Source: Streptomyces smyrnaeus (GTDB lineage Bacteria; Actinomycetota; Actinomycetes; Streptomycetales; Streptomycetaceae). Taken from it: a stretch of DNA of 64,000 nucleotides. A program made the translations under genes and the position numbers. The notes beneath the pieces are model-generated. The model worked only from the letters and a program-made list of their open reading frames with translations, did not search any database and had not been told where the DNA came from. The DNA is taken from the NCBI RefSeq assembly GCF_017676345.1, contig NZ_JAFFZM010000008.1, positions 186,001-250,000 on the forward strand, read 5' to 3'. Below are positions 49,967 to 58,405 of the stretch, piece by piece (position 1 is the first letter of the stretch; every line of letters starts with the position of its first letter).

Positions 49967-50593
49967 ATGTCCACATCCACCCCCGTCAAGGTCGCGGTCA
50001 TCTACTACTCGGCGACCGGCACCATCGCCACCCTCGCCAAGGAGATCGCCGACACGGCGGAGAAGGCCGGCGCCGAGGTCCGGCTGCGCCGCGTGCGGGA
50101 GCTTGCTCCGCAGTCCGCCATCGACTCGAACCCCGCCTGGGCCGCGAACGCGCGCGAGACCTCGGACATCCCCGAGGCCGCACCGGACGACATCGACTGG
50201 GCGGACGCGGCGATCCTGGGCACCCCCACCCGCTACGGAAACGTCACCTCCCAGCTGAAGCAGTACCTCGACGCCCTCGGACCGCTGTGGGCGGAGGGAC
50301 GGCTCGCCGACAAGGTCTACAGCGGCTTCACCTCGTCCTCCACGGCACACGGCGGGCAGGAGAGCACGTTGCTGGCGCTGTACAACTCGGCGCACCACTT
50401 CGGCGGCATCATCGTCCCGCCCGGATACACAGATGCCTCGAAGTTCGAGGACGGCAACCCCTACGGCACCTCCCACGTCGACGCGCAGGGCCAGAAGCCG
50501 GTCGACGGCACGGCGCTGAAGGCCGCCCGCGTACAGGCCGAGCGGGTCGTACTGATGACACGAGCTCTCAAGGCCGGTCTCGCCGAGCAGTGA
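49967..50593 (+). CDS. wrbA: NAD(P)H:quinone oxidoreductase, WrbA type
   Basis: 208 aa flavodoxin-like protein. VAVIYYSATGTIATLAKEIA is the FMN phosphate loop; LGTPTRYGNVTSQLKQYLD and FTSSSTAHGGQESTLLAL are typical WrbA segments, with IIVPPGYTD following. WrbA enzymes reduce quinones by two electrons and protect against redox cycling. GGAG lies before the ATG. The gene diverges from tetR, so quinone stress could be linked to the same operators, but distance makes this uncertain. Confidence 0.9.
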   Translation: MSTSTPVKVAVIYYSATGTIATLAKEIADTAEKAGAEVRLRRVRELAPQSAIDSNPAWAANARETSDIPEAAPDDIDWADAAILGTPTRYGNVTSQLKQYLDALGPLWAEGRLADKVYSGFTSSSTAHGGQESTLLALYNSAHHFGGIIVPPGYTDASKFEDGNPYGTSHVDAQGQKPVDGTALKAARVQAERVVLMTRALKAGLAEQ

Positions 50594-50620
50594 GCGGCGC
50601 GCGGCGCCACGGGACGTGTG

Positions 50621-50700
50621 GTCGCCACGGTTGACGTGACGCCGCAACGGTTGACCTGAGAGTCGCCGCGGTTGACGTGAGCGTCGCCACGGCGAAACAC
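50621..50700. repeat. 20-21-base tandem repeats after wrbA
   Basis: Three and a half copies of a unit like GTCGCCACGGTTGACGTGAC follow the wrbA stop at 28 bases. No coding potential; the rest of the gap to 50884 shows only a ribosome site GAGGAG for the next gene. Confidence 0.65.
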
Positions 50701-50884
50701 GCGCGTCCCCGTCGGGAACGCGCGCATCACCACGCGTGAACGGACCGGACGCCACTGGACTGGACCCATGAAGTCCCGCGCGGCGTCTGGTCCGATCCGC
50801 CGCCACGCTGGGACGATGCTGTTGCATCCAGCGGTGACCCCCACATGACCACGTGCTCCACCCACACATGTGAGGAGCGTTCCG

Positions 50885-52807
50885 ATGCAACAGCAGCCCA
50901 CCTCTCGCCGACACGTCCTCGCTGCCGCGGCCGGCACCGCGGCAGCGATCGGCGTCACGGCCCCCTCGTCACCGGCCGCCGCACACACCGCCCGCTCCGC
51001 GACCCCTGCCCTCTCCGGCCAACTGTCCGCCTCCCTGACCGGCAGACACGCCACGTCCGCGCCTCTGGCCGGCTCGACGACGGGCGCGTCGGGGCACGCC
51101 TCTTCGTCCGCCGTCCGGGCCCGGGCGGCGGCCCTGCTGCAACGGATGAGCCTCGACGAGAAGATCGGGCAACTGTTCGTCATCGAGGTCTACGGCCAGA
51201 CGGCGGACACGGAGCACGACGGAAATCGCAAACTGTACGGCGTCCCGACGCCGGCAGAAGTGATCGAGAAGTACCGTCCGGGTGGCGTCATCTACTTCGA
51301 CGCCCGCCGGGGGCCCGACAACGTACGCGAGCCGCGCCAGATCGCGCGCCTGTCCAACGGGCTCCAACGCGCCGCCGTACGCACTGGTGCACGCGTACCG
51401 CTGCTCGTCTCCATCGACCAGGAGGGCGGCAGCGTCGTCTACCGGATGCTGGAGCCCGCCACCCAGCTCCCGGGCAACATGGCACTGGCCGCGAGCCGCT
51501 CGGCGCGGGACGTCTACGACAGCGCCGACATCATCGGCACCGAACTGGCTGCCGTCGGTATCAACCAGAACTACGCACCCGTGGCGGACGTCAACATCAA
51601 CCCCGCCAACCCGGTGATCGGAGTTCGCTCGTTCGGGTCGGACACCACGCTGTGCTCGAAGTTCGTCTCGACCGCCGTACGCGGCTATCACCGGGGTGGT
51701 GTCGCCAGCGCGGCCAAGCACTTCCCCGGGCACGGCGACACGGACATCGACAGCCACAGTGGCCTCCCGGAGATCAAACACACCCGAGCCGAACTCGACC
51801 GCATCGATCTTCCACCGTTCCGGGCAGCCATCCGGCGCGGGGTGGACACGATCATGACGGCACATATCGTCGTGCCCTCGCTGGACCCCTCCAGGGTGCC
51901 CGCCACCATGTCCCGGCCGATCGTGACCGGGCTGCTGCGGGAGGAACTGGGATTCGGCGGCGTCATCGCGACGGACGCCCTGGACATGGGCGGCGCCACC
52001 GCCGACTTCCCACCCGACGTCGCACCAGTACGCGCTTTCCAGGCAGGCTGCGACCAACTGGTGCTGGCTCCGAAGCTGGAGGTGGCCTTCACCGCCGTAC
52101 GGAACGCCGTACGGTCGGGCACCATCACACAGGAGCGGCTGGACGAGTCCGTCCTCCGCATCCTCGAACACAAGCTGCGGCGCCGCCTGTTCCCCTCCCC
52201 CTACGTGAGCGAACGGCGCGCCGCACGGATCGTGGGCAGCCGACGGCACCGGTCACAGGCCCGGCAGATCACCGAGCGGACCATCACCCTGCTCCGGAAC
52301 GAGAGCGGTGCTCTCCCGCTGCCCCACTCCCCCGCCACCGTCCTGCTCACCGGCTGGGGCACCGCCCCCCTCGCCGCCCTGGCACGCGCCGTCGGCGAGC
52401 GGCGCGGCCAGCGGACGACCACCCTGGAGACCGGCACCAGACCGAACACCACCAAGATCACGGAAGCGACGGAAGCGGCCCGCACCCACGACGTCACGAT
52501 CGTCCTCGCCAACGCCGCCGCGGCCGGCAAGGAGGACGGCGCCGCCCAGGCCCAGCTGATCGAATCCCTGGTCGCCACGGGCCGACGGGTGATCGCGGTG
52601 GGCGTCCGCCTGCCCTACGACATCCGCCGCTTCCCCGATGTCCCCGCCTACCTGGCGACGTACAACTACGGCACTCCCTCCATGACGGCCCTCGCCCGCG
52701 TCCTCTACGGCGAAGTGACCCCCCGCGGAAAGCTCCCCGTCCCCATCCCCACCCTCGACCCCTCCGACCGCCCCCTCTACCCCTTCGGCCACGGCCTGCG
52801 CTACTGA
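50885..52807 (+). CDS. GH3 family glycoside hydrolase, NagZ-like, Tat-exported
   Basis: 640 aa. SRRHVLAAAAG is a twin-arginine signal, with cleavage after AAA. The GH3 barrel follows: DEKIGQLFVIEVYG, VPLLVSIDQEGGSVVYR, AKHFPGHGDTDIDSH, then IATDALDMGG, which holds the catalytic Asp nucleophile. The His/Asp of FPGHGDTDIDSH is the acid-base loop of beta-N-acetylglucosaminidases. A second alpha/beta domain (about residues 460-640) follows. The enzyme probably acts outside the cell on chitin or peptidoglycan fragments. Start at the ATG with GAGGAG about 7 bases upstream. Confidence 0.88.
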   Translation: MQQQPTSRRHVLAAAAGTAAAIGVTAPSSPAAAHTARSATPALSGQLSASLTGRHATSAPLAGSTTGASGHASSSAVRARAAALLQRMSLDEKIGQLFVIEVYGQTADTEHDGNRKLYGVPTPAEVIEKYRPGGVIYFDARRGPDNVREPRQIARLSNGLQRAAVRTGARVPLLVSIDQEGGSVVYRMLEPATQLPGNMALAASRSARDVYDSADIIGTELAAVGINQNYAPVADVNINPANPVIGVRSFGSDTTLCSKFVSTAVRGYHRGGVASAAKHFPGHGDTDIDSHSGLPEIKHTRAELDRIDLPPFRAAIRRGVDTIMTAHIVVPSLDPSRVPATMSRPIVTGLLREELGFGGVIATDALDMGGATADFPPDVAPVRAFQAGCDQLVLAPKLEVAFTAVRNAVRSGTITQERLDESVLRILEHKLRRRLFPSPYVSERRAARIVGSRRHRSQARQITERTITLLRNESGALPLPHSPATVLLTGWGTAPLAALARAVGERRGQRTTTLETGTRPNTTKITEATEAARTHDVTIVLANAAAAGKEDGAAQAQLIESLVATGRRVIAVGVRLPYDIRRFPDVPAYLATYNYGTPSMTALARVLYGEVTPRGKLPVPIPTLDPSDRPLYPFGHGLRY

Positions 52808-52875
52808 GCCACCACCACACTGCACCGCCGACTCACAACGACGTTGCCGACGCCGATCCCGCATCCGCTAGGCTA

Positions 52876-52904
52876 GGCGCGCGGATCACCCTGATCCGCG
52901 CGCC
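52876..52904. promoter_or_regulatory. 13-bp hairpin in the tRNA-Arg 5' leader
   Basis: GGCGCGCGGATCA (52876-52888) and its exact reverse complement (52892-52904) are separated by CCC. The right arm includes the first three bases of the mature tRNA. A TAGGCT -10-like box lies just upstream (52869-52874). Confidence 0.55.
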
Positions 52905-52977
52905 TCCGTAGCTCAGGGGATAGAGCACCGCTCTCCTAAAGCGGGTGTCGCAGGTTCGAATCCTGCCGGGGGCACCA
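52902..52977 (+). tRNA. tRNA-Arg (anticodon CCT)
   Basis: 76-base cloverleaf with encoded CCA. The acceptor stem is GCCTCCG/CGGGGGC, the D arm AGCTCAGGGGATAGAGC, the anticodon loop CTCCTAA between CCGCT and AGCGG (anticodon CCU for AGG codons), and the T arm CAGGTTCGAATCCTG. A perfect terminator hairpin follows 7 bases after CCA. tRNA-Arg genes are frequent integration sites, but no second copy of the 3' end was seen in the window. Confidence 0.96.
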
Positions 52978-52984
52978 GCGAAAG

Positions 52985-53012
52985 GGCCCCGGACCGATCA
53001 TGGTCCGGGGCC
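52985..53012. terminator. intrinsic terminator of tRNA-Arg
   Basis: GGCCCCGGACC (52985-52995) and GGTCCGGGGCC (53002-53012) are exact reverse complements with a 6-base loop, followed by TTT. Confidence 0.85.
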
Positions 53013-53440
53013 TTTGGCGTCCGGGAGCCCGCCCCCCCCCCGACCGGCAGCGGTGGTGACGCGGGTGGCAGGTCGGTTCGGGGTGCGGCTCGGCCGGTGG
53101 CCGTCCAGTGGGGGTGGTGGGGGCTGTGGCTCGGTTGCGGCTCCCGTTGCTTGTCCGGCGGGGTGTGATCGTCCTCGCCGAGAGCTTGGTGAAGCGCGGG
53201 TGGGATCTCCGCCGGGTCGTTGATCGCTGTGCGTGGGCGCCGAGCGTGGCGTCCAGGTCCCGGAGGGCGAGTGTGTGGCTGCAGCGGGCCTTGAGGGTGC
53301 TCCCGGCTGGGGGAGGCAAGTGGCGCCTCCTGACCAGCGCGATGTCACAACTGGCGTCCCAGAGTGCACTACTGACGGCCTGAAGGAACAGGGCCCCTCC
53401 GTTCACAGTGGCGGGTTGGGGAGAGGACGAGGAGGCAACA
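53013..53440. other. non-coding region between tRNA-Arg and the sigma module
   Basis: Contains a run of ten C (53032-53041) and G/T-rich sequence with no convincing ORF on either strand. Base use differs from typical genes here and it could be the eroded edge of an inserted segment. GAGGAGG at the right end is the ribosome site of the next gene. Confidence 0.5.
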
Positions 53441-53680
53441 GTGGACCCGGTGTGGATCGGGGTGGGGGCGACCCTGCTGGCGGCCGTGGTGGACGGAGCG
53501 GTGCGAGTGGCTCGTCGGCGTCGTGTGGGGCGCGAGGCCGACAAGTCCCCCGAGCAGGCGGCTGAGCACTTGCGTGTGGTGGCTGCCGAGGCTTCGCTGG
53601 AAGGTGGCGGGCACCGCCTGCGCCTCGCCGTCTCCCTCCGCACGAGCGGGGGTGAGGACGGTGGACGAGGCGCTGAGTGA
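53441..53680 (+). CDS. small membrane-anchored protein of the sigma module
   Basis: 79 aa from a GTG with GAGGAGG 5 bases upstream, the strongest ribosome site in the region. An N-terminal hydrophobic segment (VWIGVGATLLAAVVDGAVRV) is followed by RRRR and a charged tail, so it is probably a single-pass protein with a cytosolic C-terminus. The 3' end overlaps the start of the sigma gene by 20 bases. No family recognised. Such a protein beside a sigma factor could be an anti-sigma or sensor, but it is shorter than usual anti-sigma factors. Confidence 0.55.
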   Translation: MDPVWIGVGATLLAAVVDGAVRVARRRRVGREADKSPEQAAEHLRVVAAEASLEGGGHRLRLAVSLRTSGGEDGGRGAE

Positions 53681-54245
53681 CGAAGTCAGCCTGACGTATC
53701 TGGCGGAGCAGGACGTCGCGGTCCCGGGGCGGGAGCTGGCGGAGGAACTGCACGACAAGGAGTACGCCGGTCTCGTGCGCTTCCTCCTCCTGCAGGGAGC
53801 TACCTGGGCCGAGGCGCAGGACGCCGCTCAGGAGGCCTTCACCAGCATGTGCCGGCCGGGCACGCGCATCACCCGTGCTCGGGCGTGGCTGCGGACGGTC
53901 GCTTGGCGGTCCTGGATCAAGCAGCAGGTCCGCTGGGAGGACTCGTGCGCGGAGATGCACGAGGCCCATCTCAGCTTGAAGTGGGACACCCCTGCCCACG
54001 CCGCGGAGCTCTGCGAGGAGGCGCGGCACGTCGTGCGGTTGCTCTCCGGCCTCCCGCCCAAGCAGCGTGCCGCGATGGCCTGGCACATGGACGGATTCAC
54101 CACGGAAGAAAGCGCCCGCGCCATGGGTACGTCGTCGGCTGCGGTCCGACAGAACCTGGCCCGGGCCCGAGCAGCTCTGAAGGCCGGCCTGGGCCTGGGA
54201 GAGGTCTCCCCGGCCGGGAACGCAAGGGAGGGGGAGGTCTCGTGA
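53661..54245 (+). CDS. ECF-like sigma-70 family factor
   Basis: 194 aa. Region 2 is visible as YAGLVRFLLLQGATWAEAQDAAQEAFTSM and RITRARAWLRTVAWRSW; region 4 as LLSGLPPKQRAAMAWHMDGFTTEESARAMGTSSAAVRQNLARARAALK. Spacing between the two fits an ECF-type factor without region 3. The start is uncertain: two in-frame GTGs 9 bases apart lie inside the previous gene. The gene ends in GTGA, coupling it to the next gene. Which promoters it reads is unknown. Confidence 0.78.
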   Translation: MDEALSDEVSLTYLAEQDVAVPGRELAEELHDKEYAGLVRFLLLQGATWAEAQDAAQEAFTSMCRPGTRITRARAWLRTVAWRSWIKQQVRWEDSCAEMHEAHLSLKWDTPAHAAELCEEARHVVRLLSGLPPKQRAAMAWHMDGFTTEESARAMGTSSAAVRQNLARARAALKAGLGLGEVSPAGNAREGEVS

Positions 54246-55240
54246 CGGACGGCAACGAGGCGGAGCGGCCCGAGTTCAGCGGCCCCGCGACGGGGGGTGC
54301 GGAGACGTTGTTGGAGGAGATGCTCTCGTCCACGTACCAGGACTTGGGCACGGCCGTCGGCGACCGGCTCGCAGCCCGGGGAGGGCCGCCGGAACTCTGC
54401 GACCCCGACCTCGCACTCGACCGGCTTCTCGCGTCCGTCCATCGGCAGACGCGTGTCGCGATCGACAACCGGCTGTCCGCCGGGCACGCAGAACGCAAGA
54501 ACAGCCTCGACGCCCTTGCGAAGCGGAAGTTCCCCTACCAGGAGTTGCGGGACCGGCCGGCGGATCTACGGCTCAAGCACCGCCAAAAGGCACTCACGCT
54601 CGTGGAACTCTTCCGTGCCCCGAACAGGACGCACACGCTGCGAAGCGCTGTGTCGTATCTGGAGGAATTGCACGGTCTGTTGGAACTCTCGGGGGAGCGG
54701 GAGTTCGCGGAAGAGCTGATGGGCAAGGTCGTCCACCGGCTCGACGCGATTCCGCGGCCGTACGTCAGCCCGGCGACGGCTCGGCCGGGTGACGGCTACG
54801 AGGACGCCGTCAGGGCCCACTTGGACGCTCCCGCACGGCGGCTCGCCCACCGGCTCCAGGGCATCCGGCGCCTCCTGCACGAAGTGGTCGCCTCCTACCT
54901 GCCCGGGGGCGGTGGTCGGACGGCGGAGTCGTTGGGCGGCGCCACCGAAACCGTCCAAGATCTCTGCAACGACGTGGAGCGGGCTCTTGAGGAGGCCGTC
55001 GCTCTTGAGGCCGCGATCGAGTCGGTGGTGAGCGCGAGCAACGACTTTTGCGGTGCCGACTTGAATTCTGCTGCCTTGGAAGGGGTCTCCCTGACAGGAA
55101 TCATCTGGAATCTCGACACCGTCTGGCCTGCTGGGTGGGAAGAGCGCATCCTACGAACTTCTCTGCCGAGGAACGAGGCCGAGACGGAACTCGTCGTCGC
55201 TGCCGAGCCCAGCGCGCAGTCGATGCACGCCGACGTATGA
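54242..55240 (+). CDS. helical protein with pentapeptide-like C-terminus
   Basis: 332 aa. The GTG overlaps the sigma-factor stop (GTGA). Most of the protein is alpha-helical and charged (RTHTLRSAVSYLEELHGLLEL, FAEELMGKVVHRLDAI, ARRLAHRLQGIRRLLHEVVASYL). Near the end DFCGADLNSAALEGVSLTG resembles pentapeptide repeats, then WNLDTVWPAGWEERILR. I have the impression that this GADL ... W..WEERI ending recurs in uncharacterised actinomycete proteins next to sigma-like genes, but cannot name a family. Co-translation suggests that it acts with the sigma factor, for example as a regulator or effector. Confidence 0.62.
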   Translation: MTDGNEAERPEFSGPATGGAETLLEEMLSSTYQDLGTAVGDRLAARGGPPELCDPDLALDRLLASVHRQTRVAIDNRLSAGHAERKNSLDALAKRKFPYQELRDRPADLRLKHRQKALTLVELFRAPNRTHTLRSAVSYLEELHGLLELSGEREFAEELMGKVVHRLDAIPRPYVSPATARPGDGYEDAVRAHLDAPARRLAHRLQGIRRLLHEVVASYLPGGGGRTAESLGGATETVQDLCNDVERALEEAVALEAAIESVVSASNDFCGADLNSAALEGVSLTGIIWNLDTVWPAGWEERILRTSLPRNEAETELVVAAEPSAQSMHADV

Positions 55241-55360
55241 ACCGCGACCGACCCGACTCTCTTTCGTGCCTCCGCATGTCGGCCCCTTGAGTCCACTTGG
55301 GTCCACTTCGGCCCACTTCGACCCACCTGGGCCGCGCCATGGCGCGGTACAGGTTGCGGG

Positions 55361-56461
55361 TCAGGCGATGTGGAAGACGGACTCCAGCCCGTCGGTCCGC
55401 ACGGTGATGCCCAGGCCGGGGCCGGTCGGTGCTGCGCCGCGGCCGTTCCGGGAACGGGGCTGGTGGCCGGCGACGTGTCCGTCGGTCCAGTCGTTCATGA
55501 ACGAGGCGTTCTGGAAGTTCTCCGGTTCGGTGCTCGCCGCCAGGTGGCTCACCGCCGCACTGACGATGTCACCGCCCCAGGTGTCCTCGATCGAGACCAT
55601 CATGTCCAGGTCCTGCATGAGGTCGCGCATGCGTGCCGCCCCGGTCAGCCCTCCCACGCGGCTGATCTTGATGTTGACGGACACGGCTCCCGCGTCGTAC
55701 TTGGCGCGGAAGACGTCGGTCGTGGTCAGAACCGTCTCGTCGAGCACCAGCGGAAGGCTGGAGTGGCGCATCGCGAAGACGCAGTCCTCGGTCTCCCGGC
55801 AGGGCTGCTCGACGAAGACCGGAAGTCCGGCCATGGACGCCACGGCGAGCTGGGCCGCTCGCAGATTCCAGCCACCGTTGGCGTCGGCCACCACCAGGGT
55901 GTCGGGCGCGGCGGCGTCCACGACGGCGCGGGTGCGGGCCGCGTCCTCCAGCGGGTCGTTGCCGACCTTGAGTTGGAAGCGTGCGATACCGGCCTCTTCC
56001 CGGCGTACCACGAAGTCGGCCATCGCCTCCGGTGACGTCAGCGGGACCGCCTCGTAGAGCGGGAAGTCCTCCTGCAGCACACCGCCGAGCAGTGTGGCGA
56101 TCGGCTGCCCGCAGGCCTTGCCGAGCAGGTCCCAGCATGCGACATCGATGGCGGCCTTGGCGTAGGTGCCGCCGAGGAGTACGCCGTCCAGGGTGCGGCG
56201 GACCGCGGACACGTTCGTCGGGTCCTGCCCGAGGAGCGCGGGGGCCAGTGTGTGCAGGGCCGCGCGCACCTCGGCCCAGTGGGTGGGCAGATACCGGTTG
56301 CCGAGCGGCGTGATCTCGCCCCAGCCCTCAAGGCCCTCGTCGGTACGCAGGCGGACCAGCGTACCGATCTCCGACGTCGCCGCCCGGCCGCCCGACATGA
56401 CGTACTCGCCATGGGCGTACCGCAGGTTGTAGCCGAAGCAGTCGATCCCGACCACTCTCAT
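55361..56461 (-). CDS. enolase superfamily dehydratase, cis-3-hydroxyproline dehydratase-like
   Basis: 366 aa. The mandelate racemase/muconate-lactonising fold shows ARFQLKVGND at the end of strand 2 (catalytic Lys), metal ligands in VVADANGGWN, FVEQPC and LVLDETV, and NIKISRVGG for the second catalytic Lys. The flexible N-terminal capping domain is complete. An enolase-superfamily cis-3-hydroxy-L-proline dehydratase has been described next to a Delta1-pyrroline-2-carboxylate reductase of the ornithine cyclodeaminase family; such a reductase gene lies 3 kb away here. The substrate is thus inferred from context; other acid-sugar or imino-acid substrates remain possible. Confidence 0.78.
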   Translation of the reverse strand: MRVVGIDCFGYNLRYAHGEYVMSGGRAATSEIGTLVRLRTDEGLEGWGEITPLGNRYLPTHWAEVRAALHTLAPALLGQDPTNVSAVRRTLDGVLLGGTYAKAAIDVACWDLLGKACGQPIATLLGGVLQEDFPLYEAVPLTSPEAMADFVVRREEAGIARFQLKVGNDPLEDAARTRAVVDAAAPDTLVVADANGGWNLRAAQLAVASMAGLPVFVEQPCRETEDCVFAMRHSSLPLVLDETVLTTTDVFRAKYDAGAVSVNIKISRVGGLTGAARMRDLMQDLDMMVSIEDTWGGDIVSAAVSHLAASTEPENFQNASFMNDWTDGHVAGHQPRSRNGRGAAPTGPGLGITVRTDGLESVFHIA

Positions 56462-56490
56462 GCCGTCACCCCGATCTTCGCGTGGTTCCT

Positions 56491-56589
56491 TCTCGACAGT
56501 CGCAGCGTGGTTCGTTCTCGGCGGTCGCTGCGTGGTTTGTTCTCGGCGGTCACTGGGTGATTCGTGTTCGACAGTCGTTGCGTGGTTGT
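56491..56589. repeat. four 25-base tandem repeats
   Basis: Units at 56491-56515, 56516-56540, 56541-56565 and 56566-56589 share the pattern TCTCGRCRGTCGCTGCGTGGT plus 3-4 bases; a half unit precedes them. They fill the gap between the dehydratase start and the small transporter-subunit gene. There are no spacers, so this is a minisatellite and not a CRISPR array. Confidence 0.8.
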
Positions 56590-56731
56590 TCTCGGCCTCT
56601 CGTCGTCCTCAGCACCGCTCGGTTGCCGACTTCGCGGTCGCGGGGGCAGGGGGCGGGCAGCCGGCCGATCTCGTGCCCCCCGGCCGCCCGGGTCCGGGGC
56701 CGGTTACGCGGGCTCCGGACCCGGGCGCGGC

Positions 56732-56872
56732 TCACTCGGCGCTCGGCTCGGCACCGTTGCCGTCGGCGGTGCTCTCCCTCTCCTTGCGCCACGCGACGTA
56801 GCCCAGCCACACGACGGCCAGCACGGTTCCGCCGAAGAGAATCAGCGTCCAGATCACGGTTTCCGCGTCCAC
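56732..56872 (-). CDS. small membrane subunit of NSS transporter (MetS-like)
   Basis: 46 aa, GTG start 3 bases after the transporter stop, with GAGGCGG upstream. One membrane helix (VIWTLILFGGTVLAVVWLGYVAW) and a charged tail RKERESTADG. Size and position match the MetS-type small subunit that accompanies the MetP transporter of Corynebacterium, where it is needed for uptake. Too short for routine gene calling. Confidence 0.68.
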   Translation of the reverse strand: MDAETVIWTLILFGGTVLAVVWLGYVAWRKERESTADGNGAEPSAE

Positions 56873-56875
56873 GGG

Positions 56876-58405
56876 TCAGACCGCCTCTCCCTGGTGCGTG
56901 GGCGACGCCTGCTCGTCGCCGTCGGTGGTGAGTGAGCTGCGGCTCGTCTTCCGCGCGAACAAGTTGTTGAGCAGCAGCATCACGACGAAGAGGACCGTCC
57001 ACTGGAGCACCATGGTCCCGATGCTGAAGGTCTGGAACGGGTCGTACCACGTCTGCGAGGAATCGGTGATGGACAGGTACATGAACCAGCCGAAGACGAC
57101 GGCGAACATCAGTGGGAACAGTCCGATCAGCACCTTCCACCACGCACCGACCTTGAAGTCGCTCGTGAGGTCCAGTGCGCGGCGCGCACGCTCCAGGCCG
57201 AACCGCATCATGGCGATGGCCGCGAACAGGCCGCTGATCAGCAGGCCGACGCCCCAGACGTTGTCCTGGTTGGTGAGCACATCCAGGTCGAGTGCGGACG
57301 GGACACCACCGACGAGCGTGAGGAGGACGATCGCGACGACGGCCTTCTTCCGCTTCACTCCGAGGTCGATCACGTTCCGCACGGCGAGTTCCATCATGGC
57401 GATCAGGCTGGAGAGACCGGCGAGCACGAGAACGAGGAAGAACAGCGGGCCGAAGAACCAGGTGCCGCCGGGTATCTGGCCGAACAGAGCGGCCAGATAG
57501 ACGAACATCAGCCCCTGGTCGCCGGCTGCGACCGCCTCTTCGGCGTACTGCGGCGACTGCACCGCGAAGACCGTGCAGATGACCGCGATACCGGCGAGCA
57601 TCGAGGCGAGGTGGTTACCAGCGACCACGATCCCCGAGTTCAGCGCGAAGTCCTCCTTCTTGCGCATGTACACCGAGTAGGTCAGATAGAGCCCCCAGCC
57701 GGCGCCGGTGGAAAAGGCCATCTGCACGAACGCGCCGAGCCACATCTCGCCGTCGAGCATCTTGCTCCAGTCGGGCACGAACAGATAGCGCAGTCCCTCG
57801 TCGGACCCCGTCAGGGTCATTGCGCGGATCGCGAGCAGCACCAGGACGACGAACAGCATCGGCACGGTGATGTTGAGGACCTTCTCCAGGCCGCCCTTCA
57901 GACCGCGCAGTACGACGAAGCCGACGAGGAGCGCGGCGACCACGTGGAACAGGAGCGTCTGCGCCGGGTTCCCGACGAAGTCGTCCCACAGCTGCTGCGT
58001 CTGCTTTCTGCCCACACCCGAGGAGAACTTGCCGCTGACCGCGTAGACGAAGTAGCGGATCGCCCAGCCGCAGATCACTGTGTAGTAGAAGAGGATGCCG
58101 ACCGTGACCACGGCCATGAATCCGCCCATCCAGGCGAACTTGCGGCCCATGAAGGCACGGAAGGCGCCGATCGTGCCGAGCCGGCTGCGGGATCCGAGCA
58201 GTGACTCCGCCATCAGCAGCGGGATGGCCCACACGAGGTTGGCGAGTACGACGGCGATGATGAAGACGCCGCCTCCGCCCGCTCCGACATCTCGCGGGAA
58301 TCGCCAGATGTTGCCGGTACCCACCGCCATCCCGATGGCGGCGGCCACGAACGCGAAGCGGCTGGAGAATATCTCTCGCTTCGCGTCGGATGTCTGACGC
58401 GCCAT
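56876..58405 (-). CDS. sodium-dependent transporter, NSS family
   Basis: 509 aa. FAFVAAAIGMAVGTGNIWRFPRDVGAGGGGVFI is the signature helix 1 of neurotransmitter:sodium symporters, with the unwound GMAVGTGNIWRFP substrate/sodium site. About 12 helices follow. Bacterial members import amino acids with Na+. Within this cluster the likely cargo is an imino acid or its derivative (inference). Operonic with the small subunit and possibly with the dehydratase. A 14-base motif shared with the divergent reductase operon lies about 120 bases upstream. Confidence 0.9.
   Translation of the reverse strand: MARQTSDAKREIFSSRFAFVAAAIGMAVGTGNIWRFPRDVGAGGGGVFIIAVVLANLVWAIPLLMAESLLGSRSRLGTIGAFRAFMGRKFAWMGGFMAVVTVGILFYYTVICGWAIRYFVYAVSGKFSSGVGRKQTQQLWDDFVGNPAQTLLFHVVAALLVGFVVLRGLKGGLEKVLNITVPMLFVVLVLLAIRAMTLTGSDEGLRYLFVPDWSKMLDGEMWLGAFVQMAFSTGAGWGLYLTYSVYMRKKEDFALNSGIVVAGNHLASMLAGIAVICTVFAVQSPQYAEEAVAAGDQGLMFVYLAALFGQIPGGTWFFGPLFFLVLVLAGLSSLIAMMELAVRNVIDLGVKRKKAVVAIVLLTLVGGVPSALDLDVLTNQDNVWGVGLLISGLFAAIAMMRFGLERARRALDLTSDFKVGAWWKVLIGLFPLMFAVVFGWFMYLSITDSSQTWYDPFQTFSIGTMVLQWTVLFVVMLLLNNLFARKTSRSSLTTDGDEQASPTHQGEAV

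Noticed and set aside
52902..55240. Integrated element with att sites at tRNA-Arg
   Set aside because: No integrase, excisionase or second copy of the tRNA 3' end is visible; only position and composition hint at insertion.
56491..56589. CRISPR array
   Set aside because: The 25-base repeats are directly adjacent without spacers, and no cas genes are in the window.
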